The notes: a model not told the origin generated them from the sequence alone. DNA of 64,000 bases from Fulvimarina pelagi HTCC2506 (GCF_000153705.1 NZ_DS022272.1:1991839-2055838), one strand, 5' to 3'; positions 8,785 through 17,761 are shown, counted from the first letter of the stretch. A program made the numbers and translations.

Positions 8785-9123
8785 ATGAGCAACACGACCC
8801 CGCCCAACGAACCCCGCGATCGCACGGTCATCGTCAACAATGATCGCGGCTCGGGGGGCGGTGGCGGAGGTGGTGGTGGTTGGCTGATCGCCGGCGTTCT
8901 TCTCGTGGTGATCCTGATCGGCGCATTCTTCGCCTTCGGCGGTGGCCTTTTCGGCGGCGGCTCGTCCGGCGGTGGCGGTGGAGACGTCAGCATCGAAGCG
9001 CCCGACGTGAACATAGATGCGGGCGGTGGCGGCGAGTCCGGTGGCGGTGGCGGTGGAGAAAGCTCCGGCGGCGGAGATGCGGGTGGTGGCGGTGGCGGCG
9101 AAGGCTCGTCCGGCGGCAACTGA
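8785..9123 (+). CDS. Small glycine-rich membrane protein
   Basis: A 112-residue protein with a short polar N-terminus (MSNTTPPNEPRDRTVIVNND), a first glycine run, one clear membrane helix (WLIAGVLLVVILIGAFFAF, about 33-51) and a C-terminal tail of about 60 residues made almost only of Gly, Ser, Glu and Asp. Within the tail sits the non-glycine island DVSIEAPDVNIDA. Predicted topology is N-in with the acidic glycine tail outside the cytoplasm, judged from the Arg and Asp before the helix. Small proteins of this build, with unknown role, occur in many Hyphomicrobiales. The start at 8785 is supported by AAGG seven bases upstream; a longer open frame upstream has no such support. Confidence 0.75.
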   Translation: MSNTTPPNEPRDRTVIVNNDRGSGGGGGGGGGWLIAGVLLVVILIGAFFAFGGGLFGGGSSGGGGGDVSIEAPDVNIDAGGGGESGGGGGGESSGGGDAGGGGGGEGSSGGN

Positions 9124-9303
9124 TCGATCGACGCTGTGCTCCGGGCGTGCATTTTCGCCGGGGCGCATGTCCTGGCCTGGTTCGCTGCTCGGCCAAATGG
9201 GGGCCGTGGCCAATAAGGCGGCCACAGCCTAACCCGCCTTCCATTCGAGATGATCATCGGCCATATAGCGGCCATGAGCGGAGAGACCGACCCAGACGCC
9301 AGG

Positions 9304-10188
9304 ATGAGTGTGCCTTTCGCGAGGATGAACGGCCTTGGCAACGAGATCGTCGTCGCCGATCTGCGCGGGTCGAAGACGCGTATCTCGCCCCAGGCCGCGC
9401 GCGCGCTGGCCGGCCATGAAGCGACGCGTTTCGACCAGATCATGGCGATCCACGACCCGCGCCTCGACGGTACGGACGCGCTCATCCGCATCATCAATCG
9501 CGACGGTTCGGAGGCCGAGGCCTGCGGAAACGGTACGCGCTGCGTGGTCCAGGCCCTCGGCAGCGAGAACGGTCAGCGAGACTTCACCTTCGAGACGCGC
9601 GCAGGCATCATTATCGCGCATGAAGCCGATGATGGCATGATCACCGTCGACATGGGCCGGCCCCGCTTCGGCTGGGAAGACATCCCCCTCGCCGAGGAGT
9701 TCCGCGATACCCGCGCGATCGAACTGCAGATCGGCCCGATCGATGCGCCGGTCCTCCATTCGCCCTCGGTCGCCTCCATGGGCAATCCGCACGCCATATT
9801 CTGGGTGAAGAACGACGTCTGGAGCTATGATCTGGAGCGGTTCGGCCCAGTTCTCGAACACCATCCGATCTTTCCCGAACGCGCTAACATTTCCATCGCC
9901 CAGGTCACCGCGTCCGATTCCCTCACCCTGCGCACCTGGGAGCGCGGCGTCGGACTGACGCTCGCCTGCGGCTCGGCCGCCTGCGCCGCCGCCGTCTCCG
10001 CCGCGCGCACCGGGCGAACGGACCGCGCCGTGACCGTCACCGTGCCCGGCGGCGACCTCCTCATCCACTGGCGTGAGGACGACAAGGTGATGATGACCGG
10101 CCCCGCGACTTGGATGTGGTCCGGCCGGCTCGACCCCGCGACCGGCGATTTCGTGCGCGACGCCCAAGAGGAAGCGGAGCCCGCCTGA
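9304..10188 (+). CDS. dapF: Diaminopimelate epimerase
   Basis: A 294-residue epimerase that turns LL- into meso-diaminopimelate for lysine and peptidoglycan synthesis. Both active-site cysteines are visible: Cys74 in EACGNGTRC and Cys222 in TLACGSAAC. The N-terminal [10 protein letters not shown] and the [11 protein letters not shown] segment (about 158-168) are also standard. The start is uncertain: ATG at 9304 gives the family's usual N-terminus, while ATG at 9274 and 9250 are in frame and would add 10 or 18 residues. The stop shares a base with the mtaB start (TGATG), so dapF and mtaB form an operon. Confidence 0.95.
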   Translation: MSVPFARMNGLGNEIVVADLRGSKTRISPQAARALAGHEATRFDQIMAIHDPRLDGTDALIRIINRDGSEAEACGNGTRCVVQALGSENGQRDFTFETRAGIIIAHEADDGMITVDMGRPRFGWEDIPLAEEFRDTRAIELQIGPIDAPVLHSPSVASMGNPHAIFWVKNDVWSYDLERFGPVLEHHPIFPERANISIAQVTASDSLTLRTWERGVGLTLACGSAACAAAVSAARTGRTDRAVTVTVPGGDLLIHWREDDKVMMTGPATWMWSGRLDPATGDFVRDAQEEAEPA

Positions 10189-11462
10189 TGGGTGTCGACG
10201 TCGTCTCCTTCGGCTGCCGCCTTAACACCTACGAGGCGGAGGTGATGAAGCGCGAGGCCAGCGCCGCCGGCCTCGGCGCTGGCGAACGCCCGGCCATCGT
10301 CTTCAATACCTGCGCGGTCACCGCCGAGGCCGTGCGTCAGGCCCGCCAGCAGATCCGCAAGGCTCGGCGCGAGAACCCGGACGCGCGCATCGTAGTCACC
10401 GGCTGCGCGGCCCAGACGGAGCCGGCGCGATTCGCCGAAATGATCGAGGTCGACGCGGTCATCGGCAACGACGAGAAGCTGAAGGCCGAAAGCTACGCTG
10501 CCCTCCCCGATTTCGGCGTCGCAGCGGAAGAAAAGGTCAAGGTCAACGACATCATGAGCGTGACCGAGACCGCCGGCCACATGGTCGATGCGATCGAGGG
10601 CCGCGCACGGGCGATCGTCCAGATCCAGAACGGCTGCGACCACCGCTGCACCTTCTGCATCATCCCCTATGGCCGGGGCAATTCGCGTTCCGTGCCCATG
10701 GGCGCCGTGGTCGAACAGGTGAAGCGGCTGGTCGCTTCGGGCTACAACGAGGTCGTTCTTTCCGGAGTCGACATGACGAGCTGGGGGGCGGACCTTCCCG
10801 GCGCGCCGAAGCTCGGCAAGCTGATCCAGTCGATCCTGAAGAACGTTCCCGACCTGCCGCGCCTCCGCCTGTCGTCGATCGACAGCGTGGAGGCCGACGA
10901 GGCGCTGATCGAGGCGATTGCCTCCGATCCCCGCGTCATGCCGCATCTGCATCTTTCGCTCCAGGCCGGGGACGACATGATTTTGAAGCGCATGAAGCGC
11001 CGGCATCTGAGGGCTGATTCCATCGCATTCTGCACCGAGATGCGTCGGAAGCGCCCCGACATCGTTTTCGGGGCTGATCTCATCGCCGGCTTCCCGACCG
11101 AGACCGAAGCGATGTTCGAGAACACGCTGAAGCTCGTCGAGGAATGCGGACTCACCTTCCTGCACGTCTTCCCGTTCAGCCCCCGCGAAGGCACGCCAGC
11201 CGCGCGCATGCCGCAGCTTGAGAAAAGCGTGATCAAGAATCGAGCGGCGCGGCTTCGCGCTGCCGGTGAGAACGCGTTCGCACGGCATCTCACGCGACAA
11301 ATCGGCACGCAGCGCTCGATCCTTGTCGAGCGCGAAGGTGTCGGCCGGGCCGAGGACTTTACCCTTTGCAGGGTCGCGGACGGGCTTCCCGGATCACTGG
11401 TCGCTACTAAGATCATCGGTGCAAGCGGTGGAATGCTCGATACTGCGCCGCTTGCGTTTTGA
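10188..11462 (+). CDS. mtaB: tRNA (N6-threonylcarbamoyladenosine(37)-C2)-methylthiotransferase
   Basis: A 424-residue radical-SAM methylthiotransferase that modifies t6A37 of tRNAs reading ANN codons. The N-terminal UPF0004 domain has its three cluster cysteines at 10 (FGCRLN), 42 (NTCAV) and 73 (TGCAAQ); the radical-SAM cluster is C150-x3-C154-x2-C157 in QNGCDHRCTFCIIPYGRG, whose following PYGRG is typical. HVFPFSPREGTPAARM precedes a C-terminal TRAM-like RNA-binding region. MtaB rather than MiaB is favoured by the C-R-L-N start and by the usual dapF-mtaB-ftsY order in alphaproteobacteria. It starts inside the dapF stop (TGATG). Confidence 0.92.
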   Translation: MGVDVVSFGCRLNTYEAEVMKREASAAGLGAGERPAIVFNTCAVTAEAVRQARQQIRKARRENPDARIVVTGCAAQTEPARFAEMIEVDAVIGNDEKLKAESYAALPDFGVAAEEKVKVNDIMSVTETAGHMVDAIEGRARAIVQIQNGCDHRCTFCIIPYGRGNSRSVPMGAVVEQVKRLVASGYNEVVLSGVDMTSWGADLPGAPKLGKLIQSILKNVPDLPRLRLSSIDSVEADEALIEAIASDPRVMPHLHLSLQAGDDMILKRMKRRHLRADSIAFCTEMRRKRPDIVFGADLIAGFPTETEAMFENTLKLVEECGLTFLHVFPFSPREGTPAARMPQLEKSVIKNRAARLRAAGENAFARHLTRQIGTQRSILVEREGVGRAEDFTLCRVADGLPGSLVATKIIGASGGMLDTAPLAF

Positions 11463-11522
11463 CGGCAGGTCGCCAAGTTCTGGCGCATCCGACGCCGATC
11501 GTTGAAAGGATGACGACACGCC

Positions 11523-13330
11523 ATGGCCGAGAAGAAGGGCTTCTTCAAACGCATCTTTTCGTTCGGTTCCGCGAGCGAAGAAGAACGGACGCCTGAGAAT
11601 GGCCAGATGCCGCGTCCCAACGATACCGAGGTCGGCCGGGACAGCGCGCCCGATCCAGACTTGCGGCCTGTAGCAGCTGCTCATGTCGGTGCCGACGCGG
11701 AGGCGGGAGCGGAAAACTCTGATAATGGCGGCATCACGCCGCTCAAGGAAATGGAACGTCAGAGCGAGGAAAGTTCGGCCACGGGCGGCTCTGCTCAAAA
11801 AAAAACGGCTCAGAGGAGCCGCTGGAACTAGGCGAACCGACTGAAGACGAAGAAAGCAGCGACTTCAGCTTTCTCGACAGCGACGAAACGCCGGCCGAAC
11901 GCGAGGCCGACGCGCAAAGCCAAAGCGAAGAGTTCGGCTTTCTCGACGAGCCGGTCGACCCCGCTGCAGATCGTGATCCGGAAGGCGGTGAAGAAGCATC
12001 CGCCGACTGGTTGACCGATGCGCCGGAGGAAACGCCGCGCGCCGAGGAGACGCCACCGGTTTCGACGGACGAGACGGGTTCTCCCGCCCCGGTAAAGAGC
12101 GCCGGGCATCCGACCTCCGTGCCGGAGGCCGGCGAGCATCATCCGCAACCCGTCGAGAGCCCCGACGAACCCGAATTCCTGCGCAGCGACGCGGTGGAGG
12201 ACGATCAGGCTGACGACAGCGACTTCTCCTGGCTCGACAGCGACCTTCCGCCGGACGAGGACGAAGATGCTCCACGCTCGAGCGCTGTCGCCCGCGACCG
12301 GCCGCTTCCAGAAGTTTCCGACGATGCTGGGTTCCGGTTGCGCGAAGAAGCGCGCCGTGAAGACCAGAGCGTGGCAGCGGCCCCGAAACTCCCGTGGCTG
12401 CAACGCCTGCGCGAGGCTCTCGGCCGATCCTCTTCGAACCTCACCGGTTCGATCACTTCGATCTTCACCAAACGCCGACTCGACGACGATGTCCTCCAGG
12501 ATTTCGAGGACGTTCTGATCCAGGCCGATCTCGGTGTCGAGACCGCGATGCGCATCACCGACCGGCTTTCGGAGGGCCGCTACGGCAAGGAGATCTCAGG
12601 CAGCGAGGTGAAGCGCGTGCTCGCCGAAGAGATCGAAAAGACCCTCGATCCCGTGGCCCAGCCGCTGGAGCTCGATCTCGACAAGGTGCCCCACGTCATC
12701 CTCGTCGTCGGCGTCAACGGCACCGGCAAGACGACGACCATCGGCAAGCTCGCCGCCAAGCTGACGCGCGCGGGGATTTCCGTAACGCTCGCCGCCGGCG
12801 ACACGTTTCGCGCTGCGGCCGTCGAACAGCTGAAGATCTGGGGCGAGCGCACCAATTCCGAGGTCGTCGCGCGCCAGATCGGGGCGGACGCCGCGGGGCT
12901 CGCCTTCGATGCCTACGACGTCGCGGTCAAGAACAAGTCGGACGTCCTCATCATCGACACGGCCGGCCGCCTCCAGAACAAGGCCGAGCTGATGGCCGAG
13001 CTCGAAAAGATCATCCGCGTTCTCCAGAAACGCGATCCCGACTCGCCGCACACCGTGCTACAGACGCTGGACGCGACGACCGGCCAGAACGCCATGAACC
13101 AGGTCGACATCTTCCGGAACGTCGCAGGCGTCAACGGCCTCGTCATGACAAAGCTCGACGGCACCGCGCGCGGCGGTATCCTCGTCGCGATCGGCTCCAA
13201 GCACAAACTGCCGGTCTATTTCGTCGGCGTAGGGGAAGGCATCGACGATCTCGAGCCCTTCAAGGCGAAGGATTTCGCCAACGCAATCGCAGGCATCGAA
13301 GCCGAACGACAGGGCGCAGCGGCTAGCTGA
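11523..13330 (+). CDS. ftsY: Signal recognition particle receptor FtsY, frame broken at an A9 run
   Basis: SRP receptor GTPase that delivers ribosomes to the Sec translocon. ATG 11523 opens a frame with the membrane-targeting start GFFKRIFSFG and an acidic stretch, but it stops at 11831. The acidic domain continues without loss one frame back from the run of nine A at 11797-11805 (EEPLELGEPTEDEE onwards), then the NG domain follows: NGTGKTTTIGKLAAKL (G1), DTFRAAAVEQL, DTAGRL and TKLDGTARGG. The downstream frame has no ATG before 12548, inside the N domain; only a TTG at 12011 could start it. One extra A (A10) would restore a 602-residue FtsY of normal design. Either a homopolymer sequencing error, a mutation, or slippage. 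It lies 60 bases after mtaB. Confidence 0.9.
11797..11821 (+). promoter_or_regulatory. A9 run with abutting hairpin: candidate frameshift or slippage site in ftsY
   Basis: Nine A (11797-11805) are followed directly by CGGCTC-AGAG-GAGCCG (11806-11821), a perfect six-base-pair stem with a four-base loop. The run contains A-AAA-AAC, a known type of -1 ribosomal slippery heptamer, and A9 is long enough for RNA-polymerase slippage. The two halves of ftsY meet exactly here. Read on the other strand, the same element is a GC stem followed by nine T, the shape of an intrinsic terminator. Confidence 0.5.
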
Positions 13331-13406
13331 GAACAGCGAAGAAGCATGATTTGCGGCACGTCGCGAAAGGCTTCGGAAAGCCCTCACGTTTCGAGGCGAA
13401 ATGCGC

Positions 13407-13435
13407 TTGCGGCACCGGGGGCGAGCGGTTATATG
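13407..13435 (+). promoter_or_regulatory. Promoter of tRNA-Pro
   Basis: TTGCGG (-35, 13407-13412) and TATATG (-10, 13430-13435) are 17 bases apart and end 40 bases before the tRNA gene. The spacing is ideal for the housekeeping sigma factor. No experimental support; call made from the match and position. Confidence 0.55.
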
Positions 13436-13475
13436 GGCGCTCATCCGGCCGCCTCGTGCGCATGGTCGGAGATGT

Positions 13476-13552
13476 CGGAGTGTAGCGCAGCCTGGTAGCG
13501 CACCTCGTTCGGGACGAGGGGGTCGCAGGTTCAAATCCTGCCACTCCGACCA
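13476..13552 (+). tRNA. tRNA-Pro (anticodon CGG)
   Basis: A complete 77-base cloverleaf with encoded CCA. The acceptor stem pairs CGGAGTG (13476-13482) with CACTCCG (13542-13548); discriminator base A, then CCA. The anticodon stem CCTCG/CGAGG encloses the loop TTCGGGA, giving anticodon CGG for the codon CCG. The T arm is GCAGG-TTCAAAT-CCTGC. It sits between ftsY and argC. An open frame for argC runs back through it, which is why argC must start later. Confidence 0.97.
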
Positions 13553-13613
13553 TCGTGCGGCCATCGGCTCCCTTCCGGTCGCGGAACCATCCCAAGAAAT
13601 CGGTCGGAAAGCC

Positions 13614-14666
13614 ATGGAAAAGATCAAGGTCGGAGTTCTCGGCGCGAGCGGATATACGGGTGCGGATCTCATCCGCCTCGCTTTGCGCCATCCGACGATC
13701 GAGCTCACCGTGCTCACGGCGAACGCCCATGCCGGCAAACCGGTGAAGGACGTCTTCCGCCATTTCTCGCATGTCGACCTTCCGGACCTAATTTCGATCG
13801 ACGACGCCGACTGGGCCGCGGTCGACGCCGTCTTCTGCGGCCTGCCGCACGGCACCACCCAGGCGATTACCAAGCAGATCTTCGAGACCCATCCGAAGGT
13901 GAAGATCATCGACATGTCGGCCGATTTCCGGCTGCGCGATCCAGCCGCCTACAAGGAATGGTATGGGCTCGATCATATTGCGGCGGAGATCCAGCCGGAG
14001 GCCGCCTACGGCCTCACCGAACTCTACCGCGACGAGATCGAGGCAGCGCGGCTGATCGCCTGCCCGGGGTGTTATCCGACTGCGGTCCTCCTTTCGCTCG
14101 TCCCCCTCGCCATTAAGGATCTGATCGACGCGACGGACCTCGTTATCGACGCCAAATCCGGCGTCTCGGGTGCCGGCCGTGGGCTGAAGGAAAATACACT
14201 CTTCTGCGAAGCCGGCGAAGGCATCTCGCCCTATGCCGTCGGCAAGCACCGGCACATGGCCGAGATCGAGCAGGAGATCGGCAAGGCCGCCAATCTCGAA
14301 GGACTGCGCGTCAATTTCACGCCCCATCTCATCCCCATGAGCCGAGGCGAGCTGACCACCAGCTATGTGCGCATGAAGAACGGCGCGAGCGCGTCGGACC
14401 TGAAGGACGCGCTGATAGACGCTTATTCCGGCGAGCCCTTCGTCACCATCCTCGATGGCGAGACCCTGCCGCAGACTCAGATGGTGCGCGGCTCGAACTA
14501 TGTGGCGATGAACGTCATCCCCGACCGTATTCCGGGCCGCGCCATTGTCATCTCGACGCTGGACAATCTGGTCAAAGGCTCAGCCGGCCAAGCGCTGCAG
14601 AACTTCAACCTCGCCTACGGCATGGACGAGACGCTCGGCCTGGAACAGCTGCCGCTGTTTCCCTGA
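13614..14666 (+). CDS. argC: N-acetyl-gamma-glutamyl-phosphate reductase
   Basis: A 350-residue NADPH-dependent enzyme for the third step of arginine synthesis. The N-terminal dinucleotide-binding turn is VGVLGASGYTGADLIR (6-21); the catalytic cysteine is Cys153 in the family signature ACPGCYPTA. HLIPMSRGELTT and the C-terminal DNLVKGSAGQALQN are also typical. The ATG at 13614 is taken because everything upstream in frame lies over the tRNA gene. In many rhizobia argC follows rpsI; here it follows tRNA-Pro instead. A hairpin 20 bases after the stop probably serves the opposite strand. Confidence 0.96.
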   Translation: MEKIKVGVLGASGYTGADLIRLALRHPTIELTVLTANAHAGKPVKDVFRHFSHVDLPDLISIDDADWAAVDAVFCGLPHGTTQAITKQIFETHPKVKIIDMSADFRLRDPAAYKEWYGLDHIAAEIQPEAAYGLTELYRDEIEAARLIACPGCYPTAVLLSLVPLAIKDLIDATDLVIDAKSGVSGAGRGLKENTLFCEAGEGISPYAVGKHRHMAEIEQEIGKAANLEGLRVNFTPHLIPMSRGELTTSYVRMKNGASASDLKDALIDAYSGEPFVTILDGETLPQTQMVRGSNYVAMNVIPDRIPGRAIVISTLDNLVKGSAGQALQNFNLAYGMDETLGLEQLPLFP

Positions 14667-14682
14667 TTACGCGCGATCTTGC

Positions 14683-14721
14683 AAAAGGAGCGCCCTATCG
14701 AGGGCTTCGACGCAGCGCTCC
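14683..14721 (-). terminator. Intrinsic terminator after the dienelactone-hydrolase gene
   Basis: On the minus strand GGAGCGC (14721-14715) pairs with GCGCTCC (14693-14687), with a smaller inner stem, followed by four T (complement of 14683-14686). It lies about 20 bases after the stop at 14743. It could also slow transcripts coming from argC on the other strand. Confidence 0.55.
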
Positions 14722-14742
14722 CGAGCATATCGGCAGCAAGCT

Positions 14743-15507
14743 TTATCCCAAGTTCTCGCTCAGGAAGTCTTGGAACACGCTCCAGGATTTCTGGTCCGCG
14801 CGCTCCTGATACCGGTCCGAACCCATCACGGTGAAGGCGTGCGGGGCGCCGGAATAGACGTGGAGGCCGTAGGTGATGCCCTGCTCTTCGAGCGTTTGCA
14901 CGAGATCGTAGGCCTCAGACGGCGGGGTCGAGGTGTCCGCGCCGCCCTGCAGGATGAGGATCGGAGCCGTATCGTCCGGATAGCTCTGCCCCTCCGGCGT
15001 CGTCAGGCCGCCGTGGAAGGCTGCCCAGCCGGCGATGTTGTCGGCCTTGCCCGAGCGCGCCGCCTCCATGACCGCAGCTCCCCCGAAGCAATATCCCATT
15101 ACGACGGTGTTATCGGCCTTGGAGTTTTCGCGAGCCGCAGCGAGGCCGGCCATGATGCGCGTACGCATCGCGTCCCGATCGTCGTAGAGTGCGCCCGTTG
15201 CTTCGCGGCGAAGCTCGACAGTTTCGGGCCGATTGCCCGCGCCAAACAGATCGACGGCGAAGGCGTCGTAGCCCATCTCGGCCAGCATGTCGGCGCGCTG
15301 GCGTTCGTAGTCGGTAAGGCCGTCCCAGTCGTGGATGATGAGGACCATGCCGGCCGCGCCGCCCTCGCCCGAGGCCGGGGCGTAATAGCCCTCGTAATCG
15401 GCGCCGTCGGCCTGATAGGTCACGGCTTCGCCCGCGAATGCGCTGCCGGCAATAAGCGCGATCGACACGGATACGGCAGTCGTCAGAAGCTGTCTGCGGA
15501 TCGTCAT
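14743..15507 (-). CDS. Exported dienelactone-hydrolase family protein
   Basis: A 254-residue alpha/beta hydrolase with a signal peptide (RR, then a hydrophobic stretch to about residue 22, AFA cleavage near 25). The nucleophile is Cys140 in GYCFGG, with Asp191 (GGADTSTPP) and His223 (PHAFTV) completing the Cys-Asp-His triad of dienelactone hydrolases. The ATG at 15507 has a strong GGAGGAG ribosome site eight bases upstream; a Met six codons earlier lacks one. The natural substrate of the exported DLH-like group is unknown, so no pathway is assigned. It stands alone between argC (convergent) and ctaA (same strand, 133 bases upstream). Confidence 0.87.
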   Translation of the reverse strand: MTIRRQLLTTAVSVSIALIAGSAFAGEAVTYQADGADYEGYYAPASGEGGAAGMVLIIHDWDGLTDYERQRADMLAEMGYDAFAVDLFGAGNRPETVELRREATGALYDDRDAMRTRIMAGLAAARENSKADNTVVMGYCFGGAAVMEAARSGKADNIAGWAAFHGGLTTPEGQSYPDDTAPILILQGGADTSTPPSEAYDLVQTLEEQGITYGLHVYSGAPHAFTVMGSDRYQERADQKSWSVFQDFLSENLG

Positions 15508-15640
15508 TGAAGTCTCCTCCGGCACGTTCAGTGCGTTTCGCGGCCAGCGTAACGCATGTGACAGGAGGGCAAAGCGCCAGACCGCACCAGGCTGGTCAAG
15601 CCGACTTCAAAGCTTCGTGCATCTGGGTGCCGTAAGCGGG

Positions 15641-16732
15641 TCAAGCGGTGGCGGTGACCCGTCTCGGATACTCGCCCTTTAGCCCCCGCGCGTGAATGAT
15701 AGCGACAGCGAGAACAACGACCCCGCCGAACTGGTGAAGCAACGCCCAGGAGATCGGTACGACGAGAAGCAGGGTTACGATCCCGATGATCACCTGAACG
15801 ACGACGGTTCCGAAGAGCAGCCAAGCCGTCCGCGAATGATGCGTGCCGGGCGCCATCATCTGCGCGGCGATTGCGTGAATTAACGTCAAGACGAATATCA
15901 GGTAGGCGGTCATCCGGTGCACGAACTGGATCGTCAGGTGATCTTCGAAAAGGCTGAGCCACGCTGGCTGAAGACCGAACAGATTGGCCGGGATGAAGGC
16001 TCCGTCTATTAGCGGCCAGGTGTTGTAGATGAGGCCTGCATTGAGGCCAGCGACGATGCCACCGAGATAGATCTGCAGGACGACCAGCGCGACGAGCCCT
16101 AGACTGACGGGCAGCGAACCGCGCGTAGGCGGCGGTGAGGCGTCGCGGCGCTTGAGACCTTCCGCAACCCACAGCGAAGCCGCCAGGATCAGAGACGCGA
16201 TGGTAAGATGAGTTGCGAGGCGATACTGGCTGACATCGGTCCGGTCAACGAGGCCGGAGGCGACCATCCACCAGCCGATACCGCCCTGGATTGCACCGAG
16301 CGCCAGAATTCCGGAAAGACGCGGCTTGAGGAATGGCTCAAGACGGCCCGTGGCCCAGAAGAAGACAAGCGGGATCGCGAAGACGAGGCCGATGCCTCTT
16401 GCGAGCAGCCGGTGCGCCCATTCCCACCAGAAGATCGTCTTGAACTCGGACAGGCTCATGCCGCGGTTCAGTTCCTGATACTGGGGAATGCGCTTGTAGA
16501 GCGAGAATTCCGCTTCCCATTCCGCGGCCGAAAGCGGAGGGACAACGCCGTGGATGGGCTTCCATTCAGTGATGGAAAGGCCCGACTCGGTCAGCCGTGT
16601 TGCGCCGCCGACGGTGACAATGGCGAAAACGAAGGCGACTACGACGAGAAGCCAGAGACGCACCCAGAAGCGATTGCGCTCGGCCGAAGGTATGGCCGTT
16701 GTTTCGGCCCGATCGAATGTGGCGGTGCTCAT
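15641..16732 (-). CDS. ctaA: Heme A synthase
   Basis: A 363-residue membrane protein with about eight hydrophobic helices that oxidises the C8 methyl of heme O to give heme A for cytochrome aa3 oxidase. It is the alphaproteobacterial/COX15 type: GGATRLTESGLSITEWKP after helix 1 and WWEWAHRLLARGIG carry the expected Glu and His ligands, and paired histidines recur in ATHLTIAS, QFVHRMTAY and LLHQFGG. The ATG at 16732 is preferred over one 12 codons upstream because the family begins with a short polar N-terminus before helix 1. It is divergent from a DUF2842 gene, the standard arrangement in Hyphomicrobiales. Confidence 0.95.
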   Translation of the reverse strand: MSTATFDRAETTAIPSAERNRFWVRLWLLVVVAFVFAIVTVGGATRLTESGLSITEWKPIHGVVPPLSAAEWEAEFSLYKRIPQYQELNRGMSLSEFKTIFWWEWAHRLLARGIGLVFAIPLVFFWATGRLEPFLKPRLSGILALGAIQGGIGWWMVASGLVDRTDVSQYRLATHLTIASLILAASLWVAEGLKRRDASPPPTRGSLPVSLGLVALVVLQIYLGGIVAGLNAGLIYNTWPLIDGAFIPANLFGLQPAWLSLFEDHLTIQFVHRMTAYLIFVLTLIHAIAAQMMAPGTHHSRTAWLLFGTVVVQVIIGIVTLLLVVPISWALLHQFGGVVVLAVAIIHARGLKGEYPRRVTATA

Positions 16733-16947
16733 GGGCCGTCGTTTGCCTCCGATTATGGGCGGAAACAAGCCGCCTCAGCGTCGCAGCGTCTCAAGACCGA
16801 GCAATCGAGCATGGTACAAGCTGGCGGATGCGATAGGCCGCAGCGCCAGCGGCTGGTAATCGAGGTCCAACGTTGCCATTAAGAGCCGGGAGGGCAGCCC
16901 GGATTTACGCGCGGTGTCGGGCTCTACCCAGACCGAAAAGGAGCGAC

Positions 16948-17163
16948 ATGCCGGTTCGCCTGAAGAAGTTCATCGGAACGATCATCATCATTTTTCTGGT
17001 CACCGTTTACGCGCTGATTGCGACGACCGTCGCCGTCGCTTTCTTCGCGGAATCGAGCGGCTGGGTGCACCTTGCCTACTTCTTGCTTACTGGCTTCCTC
17101 TGGGTCATTCCAGCGATGTTCGTAATAAAGTGGATGGAGACGCCACCGCGCGAGAGCCGGTAA
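16948..17163 (+). CDS. DUF2842 family membrane protein
   Basis: A 71-residue protein with two membrane helices (about 8-30 and 40-60) joined by a short loop, and a basic N-terminus (MPVRLKKFIG). An AAAGGAG ribosome site lies seven bases before the ATG. DUF2842 proteins are small, of unknown function and conserved next to ctaA in alphaproteobacteria; a link to heme or oxidase assembly is inferred from that neighbourhood only. Its stop is four bases from the convergent tspO stop. Confidence 0.87.
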   Translation: MPVRLKKFIGTIIIIFLVTVYALIATTVAVAFFAESSGWVHLAYFLLTGFLWVIPAMFVIKWMETPPRESR

Positions 17164-17166
17164 GGG

Positions 17167-17652
17167 TCACACCGCTTTCCCAGGGAAGGCTTGCGGGTTC
17201 CGCTGCCAGACCGAATAGTTGAGGCAAGCCGCGGCCGTAACCCACGCAAGGTAGGGAACGAGCAGCAGGCCGGCCCACAGATCTATCGGCAGGAAGGCGA
17301 AGATGTTCGCGGCGACGAGGAACCAGAGCAAGACGACATCGGCGAATGCCAAATCGGCACGCTTCATTCCGAAGAAGATTGCCGACCACGCGGCATTTGC
17401 CAGCAGTTGTGCCGCGTAGATCGCGAATGGCACTGCAACCAAACCGGCTTCTTCGTAAACTCTCCATCCTGCGATTGCGATGAAGAGATAGAGGACCGTC
17501 CAAACGGTCGGGAATGCCCAGTCCGGCGGCGTCCAAGAAGGCTTGTTAAGGGTATCGTACCACGGGCCCGGCTTGAAGACCGCGCCGCTCATCGCGACGA
17601 CGAACACGATCGCCAGAAAAACCAGAAATGTCAGCACAGAACCCGTGAGCAT
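17167..17652 (-). CDS. tspO: TspO/MBR family tryptophan-rich sensory protein
   Basis: A 161-residue protein with five membrane helices. The family hallmark is present: WYDTLNKPSWTPPDWAF near residues 31-47, followed by PTVWTVLYLFIAIAGWRVYEE and, in helix 3, NAAWSAIFFGMKR. TspO proteins bind tetrapyrroles and cholesterol-like molecules; in alphaproteobacteria they modulate tetrapyrrole metabolism and stress responses. The position beside DUF2842 and ctaA may reflect heme-related control, but convergent orientation means it is not in their operon. Confidence 0.94.
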   Translation of the reverse strand: MLTGSVLTFLVFLAIVFVVAMSGAVFKPGPWYDTLNKPSWTPPDWAFPTVWTVLYLFIAIAGWRVYEEAGLVAVPFAIYAAQLLANAAWSAIFFGMKRADLAFADVVLLWFLVAANIFAFLPIDLWAGLLLVPYLAWVTAAACLNYSVWQRNPQAFPGKAV

Positions 17653-17761
17653 ATAACACTCTCATCTGAAGGTCGCGGTCATCCCGCGAGACTCAATCTG
17701 TTATGATGTTACGGTCAGCGACACAATGGAGCGGATGGGCGCACGTGTGCCGCTACAGCCA

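Noticed and set aside
9825-11300. 491-codon minus-strand frame opposite dapF and mtaB
   Set aside because: Its residues are typical antisense shadow of two clear enzymes with all catalytic motifs on the plus strand.
12394-13326. 310-codon plus-strand frame inside ftsY
   Set aside because: It is rich in Arg and lacks motifs, while the FtsY NG motifs lie in the overlapping frame.
13401-13613. N-terminal extension of argC
   Set aside because: The open frame runs through a complete tRNA-Pro gene; the real start is ATG 13614.
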